Source: Tersicoccus sp. Bi-70 (GTDB lineage Bacteria > Actinomycetota > Actinomycetes > Actinomycetales > Micrococcaceae). Taken from it: a stretch of 64,000 nucleotides of DNA. The stretch spans positions 248,001-312,000 of the forward strand of contig NZ_MIEU01000012.1 in the NCBI RefSeq assembly GCF_001968825.1, in the 5' to 3' direction. Shown here piece after piece: positions 27,087 to 36,080 of the stretch. A program made the position numbers and the translations under genes. The notes under the pieces are model-generated. The model did no database searches. It saw only the letters and a list, made by a program, of their open reading frames with translations, and was not told where the DNA came from. The first letter of the stretch is position 1, and every line of letters begins with the position of its first letter.

Positions 27087-27115
27087 CGGACACCGACCCA
27101 GCTCGTGGCGCTCGA

Positions 27116-27233
27116 CTCGGCTCAACTCGCTGCGGCCGCGACGCGCGCCGGGCCAGGCCGCCTCGGCTCAACTCGCTGCGGCCGCGACGCGCGCCGGGCC
27201 AGGCCGCCTCGATTCAACTCGCGGCGGCTGGGA
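27116..27233. repeat. 46-bp tandem repeat (2.5 copies) between the HNH gene and cydDC
   Basis: Exact copies at 27116-27161 and 27162-27207 plus a diverged partial copy from 27208 that covers the last codons of cydDC. Each unit contains GCGGCC and GGCCGC able to pair, so it may serve as a terminator for the two convergent genes. Confidence 0.75.
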
Positions 27234-30200
27234 CCCCTGCCGGGTCGGGAAGGTCGATCACGGCATCGCCAGGCAGGATCTGCGTCGGGTCGTGCGTGAC
27301 CAGGACGACCATCCGGTTGCGCAGGCCCCGGCGCAGGTCCGCCATCAGCGCCTCGGCGGTCGCGGTGTCCAGGTGGGCGGTCGGCTCGTCGAGCAGCACC
27401 AGCTCGCCCTCGGCGAGCAGGGTGCGGGCGATCGCCACCCGCATCCGTTGACCACCCGAGAGCGCACTGCCCGAGGCTCCGATGCGGGTATCGAGCCCGT
27501 CCGGCAGGTCGGCGAGCAGCTCTCCCAGCCCGACGGCGGACAGCGCCCGCCGCACCTGGTCCTCGGTGGGGGCGTCCTCGCGGGCTCGCGCCAGCAGCAG
27601 ATTGGCGCGCAGGCTCGAGTCGAACAGGTGGGCATCCTGCGGGCACCACGCTATCCGGGTCAGGCGATGCCGGCCGGCGGTGCCGGCGGCAGCGCTCTCC
27701 ACTGGGTCCCCGTCCAGCAGGTATCGTCCCTCGGCGGCCGGGAGGAAACCGAGCAGTCCGGACAGCAGGGTGCTCTTGCCCGACCCGGACGGCCCCGTGA
27801 TGACGAGCCACCCACCGCCGCCTGGCACCGGCAGCTGCCCGCTCACGGGCCCGACGGCGAATGGCCGTGCCGCCGAGACGTCGGCAACCGACGGCCCGAT
27901 GGCCGACGACAGGCCGGCTGCACCGGCTGCATCAGCGACAGTCGGACCAGCGCCCGACGACAGGCCTGCGCCCGGCCCCGGGCCGGCTGCACCGGCTGCA
28001 CCAGTGACAGTCGGACCAGCGCCCGACGACAGGCCTGCGCCCGGCCCCGGGCCGGCTGCGGCCGACGACAAGCCGGCGCTCGAGCCCGCGCTGGGAGCGC
28101 CCGACGACAGGCCTGCGCCCATTGCCGCGTCGGCGTCCGGCCACGCGAACACCGCATCGGCAAGCTCGGCCCCGGCGAGTGGACCGGCATGCACGGCGCC
28201 GGCCTCCCGCTCGTCCTCCAGCACCGTGCGCGGGGTCGCCGGTTCGGGGCCGGTCAGGTCGGCGAACCGGTCGACGGCCGCTCGCAGGGCGGGCAGCTGC
28301 TGCACCGCGGTCACGGTGTCGATGAAGGGGTCCACGAGGGCCAGTTGGGTCAGGACGATCACGGCGATCGCCTCGGGGTCGAGTGTTCCGGCGAGCACCG
28401 GGGCCGCGCTGACCGCCGTCATCGTCACCGCCGAGAGCAGCATGGCCAGCACGATCACGGCTCCCCCGGCGCCCTGCGCCCCGGTGGCCCGGCGCGCGGC
28501 GTCCGTGGCACGCCGGTCGTCCGCGCCGAGCCGGGCGAGCAGCGGCGCGGCCATGCCGTTGGCCCGCAGGTCCGGCGCGGCGAGGATCAGCGTGGCGGTT
28601 CGCCGCAGGACGCCGCCACGGATTCGCTGCTCGGCGACGACCGCTCGACGGTCGGCCAGCAGAGCGACGACAGGGGCGACGAGCAGGACGACGGCAAGTG
28701 CGGCGATCTGCACGCCGAGCAGCGCGGGGGCCAGCATGCCGGTGGCGATCAGCACGGCGACGGAGGTGGCCACCGCCACGACCGGCGGCAGCATCACCCG
28801 GGGGGCGAGGTCGCGGAGCTGGTCGACGTCGCCGATCAGCCGGGAGACGGCCACCTCGCCGCGGGCGAGGACGCGCAAGGAGCCCGCGCGTCGGCCGAGA
28901 GCCCGCCATACTGTGGTGCGCAGATCCGTCAGGGAGGCGAAGATCGCGTCGTGCAGCCACAGCCGCTCCAGGTACCGCAGCACCGACCGGCCGATCCCGA
29001 AGAATCGCACCCCCACCATCGCTGCGAGCAGGTAGAGGATGGGCGGCTGCGTGCTGGCCCGCACGATCAACCAGCCCGACAGCGCGGTCAGCGACACGGC
29101 GAACAGCGTCGAGAGGGTGCCGACGAGGACGGCGCCGAGGAAGCGGGGGCGCAGCGGGTTCAGGGCCAGTCGCAGCGCCCGCCAGGTAGCCGATCGCGGA
29201 CGGCGGCCGCGGTGGTCGGCCGTACCGGGGAGGTCGGGCTGCCCAGCGGCGACGCCGTCGGCGCCGTCGGCGCCGTCGGCGACGTCGGTGAGTTCCGTGA
29301 GTCGGTCGTCCGTCACGGTTCCGGACCGGATCGGCACGGCGGCGCTGCCCTCCGGCAGGGCGGGGGTGACGACGTCGACCGGCAGGGACGCGACCGATGC
29401 GTCGGTGAGCGCACGGGTTTCGTCGTGTCCTGCCGTCAGGAAGCCGGCCGTCGACGAGCCGGCCATGAGGGATCCGTCGGCAGGTCTGGCTGGCGAGTCG
29501 GCGGCTGCTCCGGCTGCCGAGCCAACGGCTGCTCCAACGTCCGACCCGGCGTCGGCGTCCGACGCGGCGTCGGCGTCCGACGCGGCGTCGGCGTCCGACG
29601 CGGCGTCGGTGAACAGTGCGGGGTCGGCAGACGGTGCGGGCAACGTGATCACGGTGTCGGCGAGCGCCAGGGTCGCGCGACTGTGCGCGACGAGCAGCAC
29701 GGTGGCACGGCCGCACAACGAGTCGATGACGTCGCCCATCAGCCGCGCGGTGGCGGTGTCCAGGTGGGCCGTCGGTTCGTCGAGCAGCACGACGGTCGCA
29801 CCGCACTCGACGCGCGCCAGTACGCGGGCGAGACCGAGGCGGCGCAGCTGGCCGGGACTGAGCCGGCCCGGTTCGGCGTCCGCCTGATCCGCCAGGCCGA
29901 CCTGCGCCAGCAGCCGCCGGGTCAGAGCGTCGACGTCGGTCTCGCGGTCGACTCCGAGGACGACGGCCAGGTCGTCGTCGGCAGTGTCGTCACCCGGCCG
30001 GTCGGGACCACCGGGCCGCGTCGTGGAGGTCACGGGGGACGCAGGCGCGGTGGTCGCAGCGGCCGCAGGCGCGGCTGTCTCGGTCGCGGCAGCGGCGGTG
30101 GCGGCAGTGGCGGTGGTCCCGGTTCCGGTGTCGCGAGGGTCGGTCCGGCCGGCGTGGACCCCGGCCGCCCAGGCCCGCACCTCGGCCCTCACGGTCGGTT

Positions 30201-31671
30201 CCGTCGTGACGGGGTGCTGGGACAGCCAGGCGACCCGGTCGGGATCGATGCCGCGCACCCGACCGGTCACCGACGCGACCGCCGGGTGGTCCCCGAGGGT
30301 GCCGGCCAGGACGCCGAGCACCGACGACTTGCCGCAGCCGCTGGGGCCGGCCAGGGCCGTGATCGCCCCCGCCGGAGCCGTCAGGCTCACGTCGATGACC
30401 GCCGGCCGCGTCCGGCCCCGGTAGGTGACGCCCAGGTCCTCGATCACGACGTCGGCGAGCGAGGCGCCGGGCCGCGTGTGCGTCGCGTCCGTCGTGCCCG
30501 TCGCGTCGGTGGCGTCCATGGCGTCCGGCGCGTCCGTCGTGCCCGGCGCGTCCGCCGTGGCCCCCGCGTCCGTCGTGACAGCAGGCTCGGCGAGCCGGCG
30601 CATCGGTGGCGCGTCGATCAGCTCCTCGGCGCGGGTTCGGGCGGCCAGGCCGTCGTCGCTGGCGTGGTAGGCCGCACCGAGCTGCCGTAGCGGCAGGTAG
30701 CACTCGGGGGCGAGCACGAGGGCCAGCAGGCCGAGCTGCAGGTCCAGCTGCCCCGCGATCAGGCGGACCCCGATGAACACCGCGACGAGCGCCACGGAGA
30801 TGGTGGCGATCAACTCGAGCGCCAGCGAGGAGAGGAAGGCGACCTTGAGGGTCTGCATCGTCCGGGACCGGTAGTCGTCGGAGAGCCGCCGGAGGGCGCG
30901 GAGCTGGGCGCCGGCCCGCCCGAGCCCGACCAGGACGGGAAGGCCACGGGCGAGTTCGACCAGGTGGTCCGAGAGGCGGGACAGGGAGCCGGCCGCGGCG
31001 TCGACGGCGTCGCGTGTCTCGAGCCCGATCAGGATCATGAACACCGGCACCAGCGGCACGGTGAGCACGACGATGAGGGCGCTCACCCAGTCCGCGGCGA
31101 GGATCTGCAGCCCGACCAGCAGCGGCACGACCGCGCAGCCGACCAGCGCGGGCAGGTACTGCGTGTAGTAGCTGTCCAGGTCGTCCAGGCCCCGGGTCGC
31201 GAGCACCGCCACCGAACCCGCGCCACCACCGGGCAGGTCCCGGCCGGCGCCGTCGACGGCACGGCGGGTCAGCCGGGCCCGCAGCCGCTCCTTCTCCCCC
31301 AGCGCGGCCCGGCGGGCGGCGACCTGGCCGCCCCAGTGCGCGGCGGCCTGCAGTATGGCACCGAGGACGCCGATCGCCAGGGTACCGCCCGCGGGTGCGC
31401 GGCCCGCGGCCAGGCCGGCGACGGCCGTCGCGATCGCCTGCGCGACGGCGACGAGACCGGCCGCCTTGAGCGCCGCGGTCAGGCCCAGCAGGTAGAGCGT
31501 CCGTGGTGCGACCCCCGCCCAGGGCGGGGTCGCGCCACGTCGGGCAGCATCACGACGAGCAGCACCCCGACGGCTCAGGCCCCGACGCGGTAACCGAGCG
31601 GACGCGTCCGCGTCGGCGCTCTTCCCCGTGCCCTTCTCCGTGCCGGCGGTCGCGGGCTCAGCGGCCGGCAC
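27214..31671 (-). CDS. cydDC: Fused CydDC heme/thiol ABC exporter required for cytochrome bd assembly
   Basis: CydD and CydC fused in one 1485-aa protein; the transporter is needed for maturation of cytochrome bd oxidase. Each half has an ABC transmembrane domain and an ATPase. First ATPase: LAGPSGCGKSSVLG (~440-450), LSPGQLRRLGLARV (~602), TVVLLDEPTAHLD (~625-637). Second: ITGPSGSGKSTLLSG (~1290-1302), LSGGQRMRVAIART (~1403), LVLLDEPTAHLD (~1421-1433). Both sites look active. Fused homologues are usually around 1150-1250 aa; the excess here lies in Ala/Ser/Asp/Gly-rich linkers with DNA tandem repeats (27916-28053, 29551-29604, and short ones near 29255 and 30480-30560). The GTG start overlaps the end of cydB by 14 bp. 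Confidence 0.93.
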   Translation of the reverse strand: MPAAEPATAGTEKGTGKSADADASARLPRRGLSRRGAARRDAARRGATPPWAGVAPRTLYLLGLTAALKAAGLVAVAQAIATAVAGLAAGRAPAGGTLAIGVLGAILQAAAHWGGQVAARRAALGEKERLRARLTRRAVDGAGRDLPGGGAGSVAVLATRGLDDLDSYYTQYLPALVGCAVVPLLVGLQILAADWVSALIVVLTVPLVPVFMILIGLETRDAVDAAAGSLSRLSDHLVELARGLPVLVGLGRAGAQLRALRRLSDDYRSRTMQTLKVAFLSSLALELIATISVALVAVFIGVRLIAGQLDLQLGLLALVLAPECYLPLRQLGAAYHASDDGLAARTRAEELIDAPPMRRLAEPAVTTDAGATADAPGTTDAPDAMDATDATGTTDATHTRPGASLADVVIEDLGVTYRGRTRPAVIDVSLTAPAGAITALAGPSGCGKSSVLGVLAGTLGDHPAVASVTGRVRGIDPDRVAWLSQHPVTTEPTVRAEVRAWAAGVHAGRTDPRDTGTGTTATAATAAAATETAAPAAAATTAPASPVTSTTRPGGPDRPGDDTADDDLAVVLGVDRETDVDALTRRLLAQVGLADQADAEPGRLSPGQLRRLGLARVLARVECGATVVLLDEPTAHLDTATARLMGDVIDSLCGRATVLLVAHSRATLALADTVITLPAPSADPALFTDAASDADAASDADAASDADAGSDVGAAVGSAAGAAADSPARPADGSLMAGSSTAGFLTAGHDETRALTDASVASLPVDVVTPALPEGSAAVPIRSGTVTDDRLTELTDVADGADGADGVAAGQPDLPGTADHRGRRPRSATWRALRLALNPLRPRFLGAVLVGTLSTLFAVSLTALSGWLIVRASTQPPILYLLAAMVGVRFFGIGRSVLRYLERLWLHDAIFASLTDLRTTVWRALGRRAGSLRVLARGEVAVSRLIGDVDQLRDLAPRVMLPPVVAVATSVAVLIATGMLAPALLGVQIAALAVVLLVAPVVALLADRRAVVAEQRIRGGVLRRTATLILAAPDLRANGMAAPLLARLGADDRRATDAARRATGAQGAGGAVIVLAMLLSAVTMTAVSAAPVLAGTLDPEAIAVIVLTQLALVDPFIDTVTAVQQLPALRAAVDRFADLTGPEPATPRTVLEDEREAGAVHAGPLAGAELADAVFAWPDADAAMGAGLSSGAPSAGSSAGLSSAAAGPGPGAGLSSGAGPTVTGAAGAAGPGPGAGLSSGAGPTVADAAGAAGLSSAIGPSVADVSAARPFAVGPVSGQLPVPGGGGWLVITGPSGSGKSTLLSGLLGFLPAAEGRYLLDGDPVESAAAGTAGRHRLTRIAWCPQDAHLFDSSLRANLLLARAREDAPTEDQVRRALSAVGLGELLADLPDGLDTRIGASGSALSGGQRMRVAIARTLLAEGELVLLDEPTAHLDTATAEALMADLRRGLRNRMVVLVTHDPTQILPGDAVIDLPDPAGVPAAAS
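27916..28053. repeat. 69-bp tandem duplication in cydDC
   Basis: Two adjacent 69-bp copies (27916-27984, 27985-28053) differing at two positions, in frame, encoding a 23-residue Ala/Gly/Pro/Ser unit with GAGLSSGAGPTV at about residues 1206-1252, in the linker before the second ATPase. Confidence 0.85.
29551..29604. repeat. 18-bp tandem repeat (3 copies) in cydDC
   Basis: Three exact 18-bp copies encoding SDADAA repeats in the linker between the CydD and CydC halves (about residues 689-707). The reading frame is kept. Confidence 0.85.
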
Positions 31672-32701
31672 GGTCGGCCGCGGCGACGGGCTCGAAGTCG
31701 TGGGCGTCGGGGATGTGGTCGCCGGTCACGCGCTTGCGGAACACCCAGTACGTCCACCCCTGGTAGGCCAGCACGAGGGGCACCCCGAAGGCGGCGACCA
31801 CCGTCATGACGCCGAGCGTGTACGCCGACGACGAGGCGTTCGCGACGGTCAGGTCCCAGGCGGAGTTCAGCGACGACGGCAGGACCACGGGGTACGCGGC
31901 GGAGAAGATCGCGGCCATCCCGCCGAGCAGGAACACCGCGAGCCCGGCGAAGGCCCGGCCCTCCCGATCGCGGCGTGCCTGCACCCACGCGATGACGGCT
32001 CCGGCCACGGCGACGATGATCGGCAGCCACGTCAGCAGGGTCCCGCTGCGCACCTGCACCACGAGCACCCACGCGGTGATCGGCAGCAGCCCCACCGGCA
32101 GCACCCGCACCAGCAGGCGCCGCGCCCGGTGGCGCACCGGGCCGTCCGTCTTCAGGGCGATGAACGCGAGGGCGTGCACGAGGCAGAAGCCGACGCTCGC
32201 CACCGCCCCGAGCACCGCGTACCCGTTCAGCCAGGCGAACGGGCCCCCCACCCGGTCCCCGTCGGCGTTCAACGGGAGCCCCGTCGTCGTCAGCGCGAGC
32301 ATGGCACCCACGCCGGCCGCGGCGATCAGCGAGCCTCCGGCGAGGGCCCAGTCCCAGCCGGTGCGCCACCGCAGCGAGGTCCGCTTGCCGCGGTACTCGA
32401 TGGCGACGGCCCGGAAGATCAGGCCGAGCAGCACGACGACGAGCGGGACGTACAGGGCCGAGAACAGGGAGGCGTACCAGAACGGGAAGGCGGCGAACGT
32501 GGCGCCGGCGGCAGTGATGAGCCACACCTCGTTGCCGTCCCAGACAGGCCCGATGGTGTTCAGCAGCACCCGGCGCTCCCGCTCGTCGCGCGCGAACAGC
32601 TTCATCAGCAGGCCGACGCCCAGGTCGAAGCCCTCGAGGAACAGATAGCCGGTCCACAGGACGGCGATGAGCACGAACCAGACGGTGGGCAGGACGTCCA
32701 T
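31658..32701 (-). CDS. cydB: Cytochrome bd ubiquinol/menaquinol oxidase subunit II
   Basis: Integral membrane subunit of the bd-type terminal oxidase, which reduces O2 to water with quinol as donor and works at low oxygen. The 347-aa protein has about nine membrane helices and the family N-terminus WFVLIAVLWTGYLFLEGFDL followed by GVGLLMKLFARDERERR, then TIGPVWDGNEVWLITAAG. It lies between cydA and cydDC; the stop overlaps the cydDC start by 14 bp. Confidence 0.96.
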   Translation of the reverse strand: MDVLPTVWFVLIAVLWTGYLFLEGFDLGVGLLMKLFARDERERRVLLNTIGPVWDGNEVWLITAAGATFAAFPFWYASLFSALYVPLVVVLLGLIFRAVAIEYRGKRTSLRWRTGWDWALAGGSLIAAAGVGAMLALTTTGLPLNADGDRVGGPFAWLNGYAVLGAVASVGFCLVHALAFIALKTDGPVRHRARRLLVRVLPVGLLPITAWVLVVQVRSGTLLTWLPIIVAVAGAVIAWVQARRDREGRAFAGLAVFLLGGMAAIFSAAYPVVLPSSLNSAWDLTVANASSSAYTLGVMTVVAAFGVPLVLAYQGWTYWVFRKRVTGDHIPDAHDFEPVAAADRAGR

Positions 32702-32761
32702 CAGAACTCTCCCGGATGGTGACGGAACGGGGTGGTCGCGGCGATGTCGCCGGGCCGCGGG

Positions 32762-34366
32762 TCAGTAGGCGAAGGCGAGGACATCGCTGTCCTTCCCGTC
32801 GTCGGGGCCGCGGTCCGGGCTGGGGCCCTCGTCGTCGTCGGACGCCGGGGATCCTGCGTGCGCGAGCTCGGGCATCGCGGACGCCACACCGCCGCGGATG
32901 AACCGCACCAGCAGGCCCACCTCCACGACCGCGAGCACCGCGTAGACCGACGTGAGCACGATGAGGGAGAACAGCACCTCCCCGAAGGAGACGCCGGGCG
33001 AGACGGCGGCCGCCGTGTACATGAACACCTGGTCGATGCCGCTCGGGTCCGGATTGGGGGCGACGACGAACGGCTGGCGGCCCATCTCGGTGAAGATCCA
33101 GCCCGCCGAATTGGCGCCGAACGGTGCGAGGATGCCGAGCACCGCGCTGATCATCAACGGCTTCGACAGGGGCACGGTGCCCTTGCGGGTGATGATCAGC
33201 CCGATGAAGCAGGCCAGCGCGGAGAGGCCGCCGAAGGTGATCATCAGGCGGAAGCCCCAGTAGGTGACCTCCATGACCGGCACGTACTGGATCGCCTGGC
33301 CGGCCCGCTCGCCGTACTTCGGGTCGTCGGGCAGGTTCGTGCCGTACTTCTGCTGGTACTCGGGAACCAGCTCGTTCACGCCCTTGACCGGGGTGGTGAA
33401 GTCACCGTTGGCGAGGAAGGACAGCACGCCCGGCACCTCGAACACGGCGACCATCTTCGAGCAGTCCCGGGAGCCGAGCTGGCCGATCGAGAGCACCGAG
33501 AACTGGGTGCCCGAGTGGCAGGCGGCCTCGGCGGCGGCCATCTTCATGGGCTGCTGCTGGAACATGAGCTTGCCCTGGGCGTCGCCGGTGATCGCGGTGC
33601 CGGCGAAGGCGACGACGGCGATCCAGCCACCGATCACGAGGGACCGGAACCACACCTTGTGCTCGACGACGTCACGGCCGATGCCCTTGCCGGCGCCCGG
33701 GATGACGTATCCCTTCGCGTCGACGGTGTCCACGCCGTCCTTGCGCCGGCGCCACAGGTGGTACCAGCCGACGCCGAACAGCATCGCCCCGCCGACGGCG
33801 AAGGCCCCCGTGACGGCGTGGGTGAAGGCGACGATCGCGGTGTTGTTGGTCAGGACGGCGACGACGTCGGTCATGTGCGGGCGGCCGTCGATCATCTGCA
33901 CGCCCACGGGATGCTGCATCCAGGAGTTGGCCACGATGATGAAGTAGGCGGAGCCGATGGTGGCCAGGGAGGCCAGCCAGATCGTCGCCAGGTGGATGCG
34001 CGGGGGCAGGCGCTTCCAGCCGAAGATCCACAGACCGAGGAAGGTGGACTCGACGAAGAAGGCGAGCAGCGCCTCCATCGCCAGCGGGGCGCCGAACACG
34101 TCGCCGACGAAGCGGCTGTACTCGCTCCACGCGAGGCCGAACTGGAACTCCTGCACGAGGCCCGTGGCCACGCCCATGATGAAGTTGATCAGGAAGATCT
34201 TGCCCCAGAACTTCGTCATCCGCAGGTAGTGCTCGGCGCCGGTGCGGTGCCACAGCGTCTGCATGACGGCCACGCTGAGGCCGAGGCCGATGGTCAGCGG
34301 GACCATGAGGAAGTGGTAGACCGTGGTGATCCCGAACTGCCACCGGGCGATGTCGAGGGGGTCCAT
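32762..34366 (-). CDS. cydA: Cytochrome bd ubiquinol/menaquinol oxidase subunit I
   Basis: Heme-bearing subunit of cytochrome bd oxidase. The 534-aa protein starts MDPLDIARWQFGITTVYHFL with heme ligand His18, and has FTHAVTGAF with His183, the Q-loop region, and GWIFTEMGRQPFVV. The Q-loop is of the short type. The acidic C-terminal ~45 residues (SPASDDDEGPSPDRGPDDGK) are low complexity. TAGGAG lies 8 nt before the ATG. First gene of cydA-cydB-cydDC, transcribed away from a spacer with two BlaI-like operators, so expression is probably under BlaI as well as oxygen control. Confidence 0.96.
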   Translation of the reverse strand: MDPLDIARWQFGITTVYHFLMVPLTIGLGLSVAVMQTLWHRTGAEHYLRMTKFWGKIFLINFIMGVATGLVQEFQFGLAWSEYSRFVGDVFGAPLAMEALLAFFVESTFLGLWIFGWKRLPPRIHLATIWLASLATIGSAYFIIVANSWMQHPVGVQMIDGRPHMTDVVAVLTNNTAIVAFTHAVTGAFAVGGAMLFGVGWYHLWRRRKDGVDTVDAKGYVIPGAGKGIGRDVVEHKVWFRSLVIGGWIAVVAFAGTAITGDAQGKLMFQQQPMKMAAAEAACHSGTQFSVLSIGQLGSRDCSKMVAVFEVPGVLSFLANGDFTTPVKGVNELVPEYQQKYGTNLPDDPKYGERAGQAIQYVPVMEVTYWGFRLMITFGGLSALACFIGLIITRKGTVPLSKPLMISAVLGILAPFGANSAGWIFTEMGRQPFVVAPNPDPSGIDQVFMYTAAAVSPGVSFGEVLFSLIVLTSVYAVLAVVEVGLLVRFIRGGVASAMPELAHAGSPASDDDEGPSPDRGPDDGKDSDVLAFAY

Positions 34367-34430
34367 ACCGTGCGCTCCTAGACCGGGGGAATCGTGAGCA
34401 GCGGTGCGGCTGGCGGCCGCAACCGTGTAT

Positions 34431-34472
34431 TTCTACGCTTCGTAGAAACCTCAGCTTCTACCGAGTGTAGAA
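34431..34472. promoter_or_regulatory. Two BlaI-type operators between cydA and blaI
   Basis: Two 17-bp palindromes of identical form TTCTAC-N5-GTAGAA at 34431-34447 and 34456-34472, 25 bp apart and so offset by about 2.4 helical turns. The core TAC/GTA dyad matches known BlaI/MecI boxes. They sit 65 bp from cydA and 88 bp from blaI. A possible blaI -10 TAATCT follows at 34491-34496. BlaI probably binds both and controls both directions. Confidence 0.75.
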
Positions 34473-34560
34473 CAACCCGTCGTCGCACGGTAATCTGGTC
34501 TCCGACACGACATCCATCGGCGCCTCTCGGGGCGCCCGCCATCAGTGTAAGGGGGACGGT

Positions 34561-34932
34561 ATGGCGTCACTGGGGGATCTCGAGCGGTCCATCATGGACC
34601 AGCTCTGGTCCAGCGCGGACCCGATGACCGCGACCACCCTGCGGGATCGGCTCGCCGAGAGCCCGGATTCCGCGGAGGGCCGCGAGCTCGCCGTGACCAC
34701 GGTGCTCACGGTGCTCTCCCGCCTGGAGAAGAAGGGGCTGGTGGCCCGCAGCCGGACCAGCCGGCCGCACCAGTACCGGGCGATCTCCACCCGCGAGGCG
34801 CACACCGTGTCCCTGATGAACGAGGTGCTCGGCCAGGCCCCGGACCGGGACGCCGTGCTCAGCCGGTTCGTCGGCTCGATGTCCGAGGAGGACGCCTCCC
34901 TGCTGCGGCAGATCCTTCGCGGCCGCGACTGA
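34561..34932 (+). CDS. blaI: BlaI/MecI/CopY family transcriptional repressor
   Basis: A 123-aa winged-helix repressor: LGDLERSIMDQLWSSADPMT, recognition region LAVTTVLTVLSRLEKKGLVA, then the wing RSRTSRPHQYRAISTREAHT, and a dimerisation helix with GSMSEEDASLLRQILRGRD. BlaI proteins are inactivated by proteolysis when a BlaR1-type sensor fires. The ATG has AGGGGG upstream. The M56 peptidase gene follows 7 bp later, and two matching palindromes lie upstream. Confidence 0.94.
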   Translation: MASLGDLERSIMDQLWSSADPMTATTLRDRLAESPDSAEGRELAVTTVLTVLSRLEKKGLVARSRTSRPHQYRAISTREAHTVSLMNEVLGQAPDRDAVLSRFVGSMSEEDASLLRQILRGRD

Positions 34933-34939
34933 TCCTGGC

Positions 34940-36028
34940 ATGGTCCGCACGGGAGTGATCCTCGGCCTGCTGGCCGTGGTGCTCGCCTGGCCGGTGCCGA
35001 TGCTCCTGGTCCGGGCGCGCTGGACGGCGCGCGGACCGGCCCTCGCCCTCGTGCTGTGGCAGGCGATCGCCCTCTCCGGCGGCATGTGCATGATCGGCGC
35101 CCTGCTCGCGTTCGGGCTCGCCCCCGCCGGGCACGACCTGCTCTCCGCGTCATCGACCGTCCTGGCGGACGTGCGCGGCGGCACCGATCCGAGCATGACG
35201 CTGGGCATCGTGCCGGTCTTCGCGCTCTGCGCGGCCGTGCTGCTCGGCGGTCACCTCCTGCTGACCCTCGGCCTGACCTGGCGGCGGATCAGCCAGCGCC
35301 GTCGCGCGCACCGGGACGCCCTCCGGCTGCTCAGCCGTCCGGCGACGCCTGACGACTCCGGGGGTGACGGCGCCGTGCGGGACGGGGCGGCGCGGGACAA
35401 CACGCTCGTCGTCGACCACCCCACTCCCCTGGCCTACTGCCTGCCCGGCGGCACCAAGTCGGTCACCGTGCTCTCCGACGGGCTGCTGCAGGCCCTCGCT
35501 CCCGCGGAGCTGGACGCCGTCCTCGCCCACGAGCGGGCCCACCTGAGCCAGCACCACCACCTGCTGCTGCTCGCCTTCGCCGCCTGGCGCTCCTCCCTGC
35601 CGTGGCTGCCCACGTCGCGGCTGGCCCTCGGCGCGGTCACCGACCTGGTGGAGATGCTGGCGGACGACGACGCCCTGCACACGGTGGACCGGACCACCCT
35701 GGTGCGGGCCATCGCGATCGTCGGTGGGGCGTCCGCGCCTGTCGAGCCGGCTCAGTCCGGCGGGGCCGCGGACGGCAACGAGCCGGCCGGCGGATCGGGG
35801 TCGGCCCGGCCGGACGCGGTCGGTCACCGCCCGCTGACCGCGGGCGCGGATCCGGTGGTCCGGGTGGACGGTGTCGAGGCGGATGCGATGGCGACGCCAC
35901 GCCGCGTCACCCCGGCCCGGGTCACCCGGCTGCTGCGGCCCCCGGCACCCCTTGGTGCCGTGCCGCGCATCGTCGTCGGGCTGCTCGCCCTGCTGCTCGT
36001 GCTGGCACCGGCCACCCTGCTCGCCTGA
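34940..36028 (+). CDS. M56-family membrane metallopeptidase (BlaR1/MecR1-like, no sensor domain)
   Basis: A 362-aa membrane protease that may relay a signal to BlaI. About three helices lie in the first 115 residues, then a cytoplasmic zinc-peptidase domain with PLAYCLPGGTKSVTVLSDGL and HExxH in VLAHERAHLSQHHH (residues 197-201), and one C-terminal helix (PRIVVGLLALLLVLAPATLL). It lacks the extracellular penicillin-binding domain of true BlaR1/MecR1, so its input is unlikely to be a beta-lactam sensed that way. ATG 34940 is 7 bp after blaI with a weak ribosome site, suggesting coupling. Residues ~250-310 are low-complexity. Confidence 0.88.
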   Translation: MVRTGVILGLLAVVLAWPVPMLLVRARWTARGPALALVLWQAIALSGGMCMIGALLAFGLAPAGHDLLSASSTVLADVRGGTDPSMTLGIVPVFALCAAVLLGGHLLLTLGLTWRRISQRRRAHRDALRLLSRPATPDDSGGDGAVRDGAARDNTLVVDHPTPLAYCLPGGTKSVTVLSDGLLQALAPAELDAVLAHERAHLSQHHHLLLLAFAAWRSSLPWLPTSRLALGAVTDLVEMLADDDALHTVDRTTLVRAIAIVGGASAPVEPAQSGGAADGNEPAGGSGSARPDAVGHRPLTAGADPVVRVDGVEADAMATPRRVTPARVTRLLRPPAPLGAVPRIVVGLLALLLVLAPATLLA

Positions 36029-36080
36029 CCGCGCTCCTGTCGGGACGGCTCTCCTGTCCGGACGTCGTCCGGCGAGCCGC

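Noticed and set aside
27916-28053. Possible CRISPR-like repeat
   Set aside because: Adjacent copies without unique spacers and in frame within a protein; a tandem duplication, not an array.
27292-30690. 1132-codon plus-strand ORF opposite cydDC
   Set aside because: Shadow of the fused transporter; the minus strand carries two complete ATPase motif sets.
32732-34381. 549-codon plus-strand ORF opposite cydA
   Set aside because: Antisense shadow; CydA heme ligands and helices are on the minus strand.
34561-36028. A beta-lactam resistance (blaI-blaR1) locus
   Set aside because: No beta-lactamase or penicillin-binding sensor domain is present, and the neighbour is the cytochrome bd operon.
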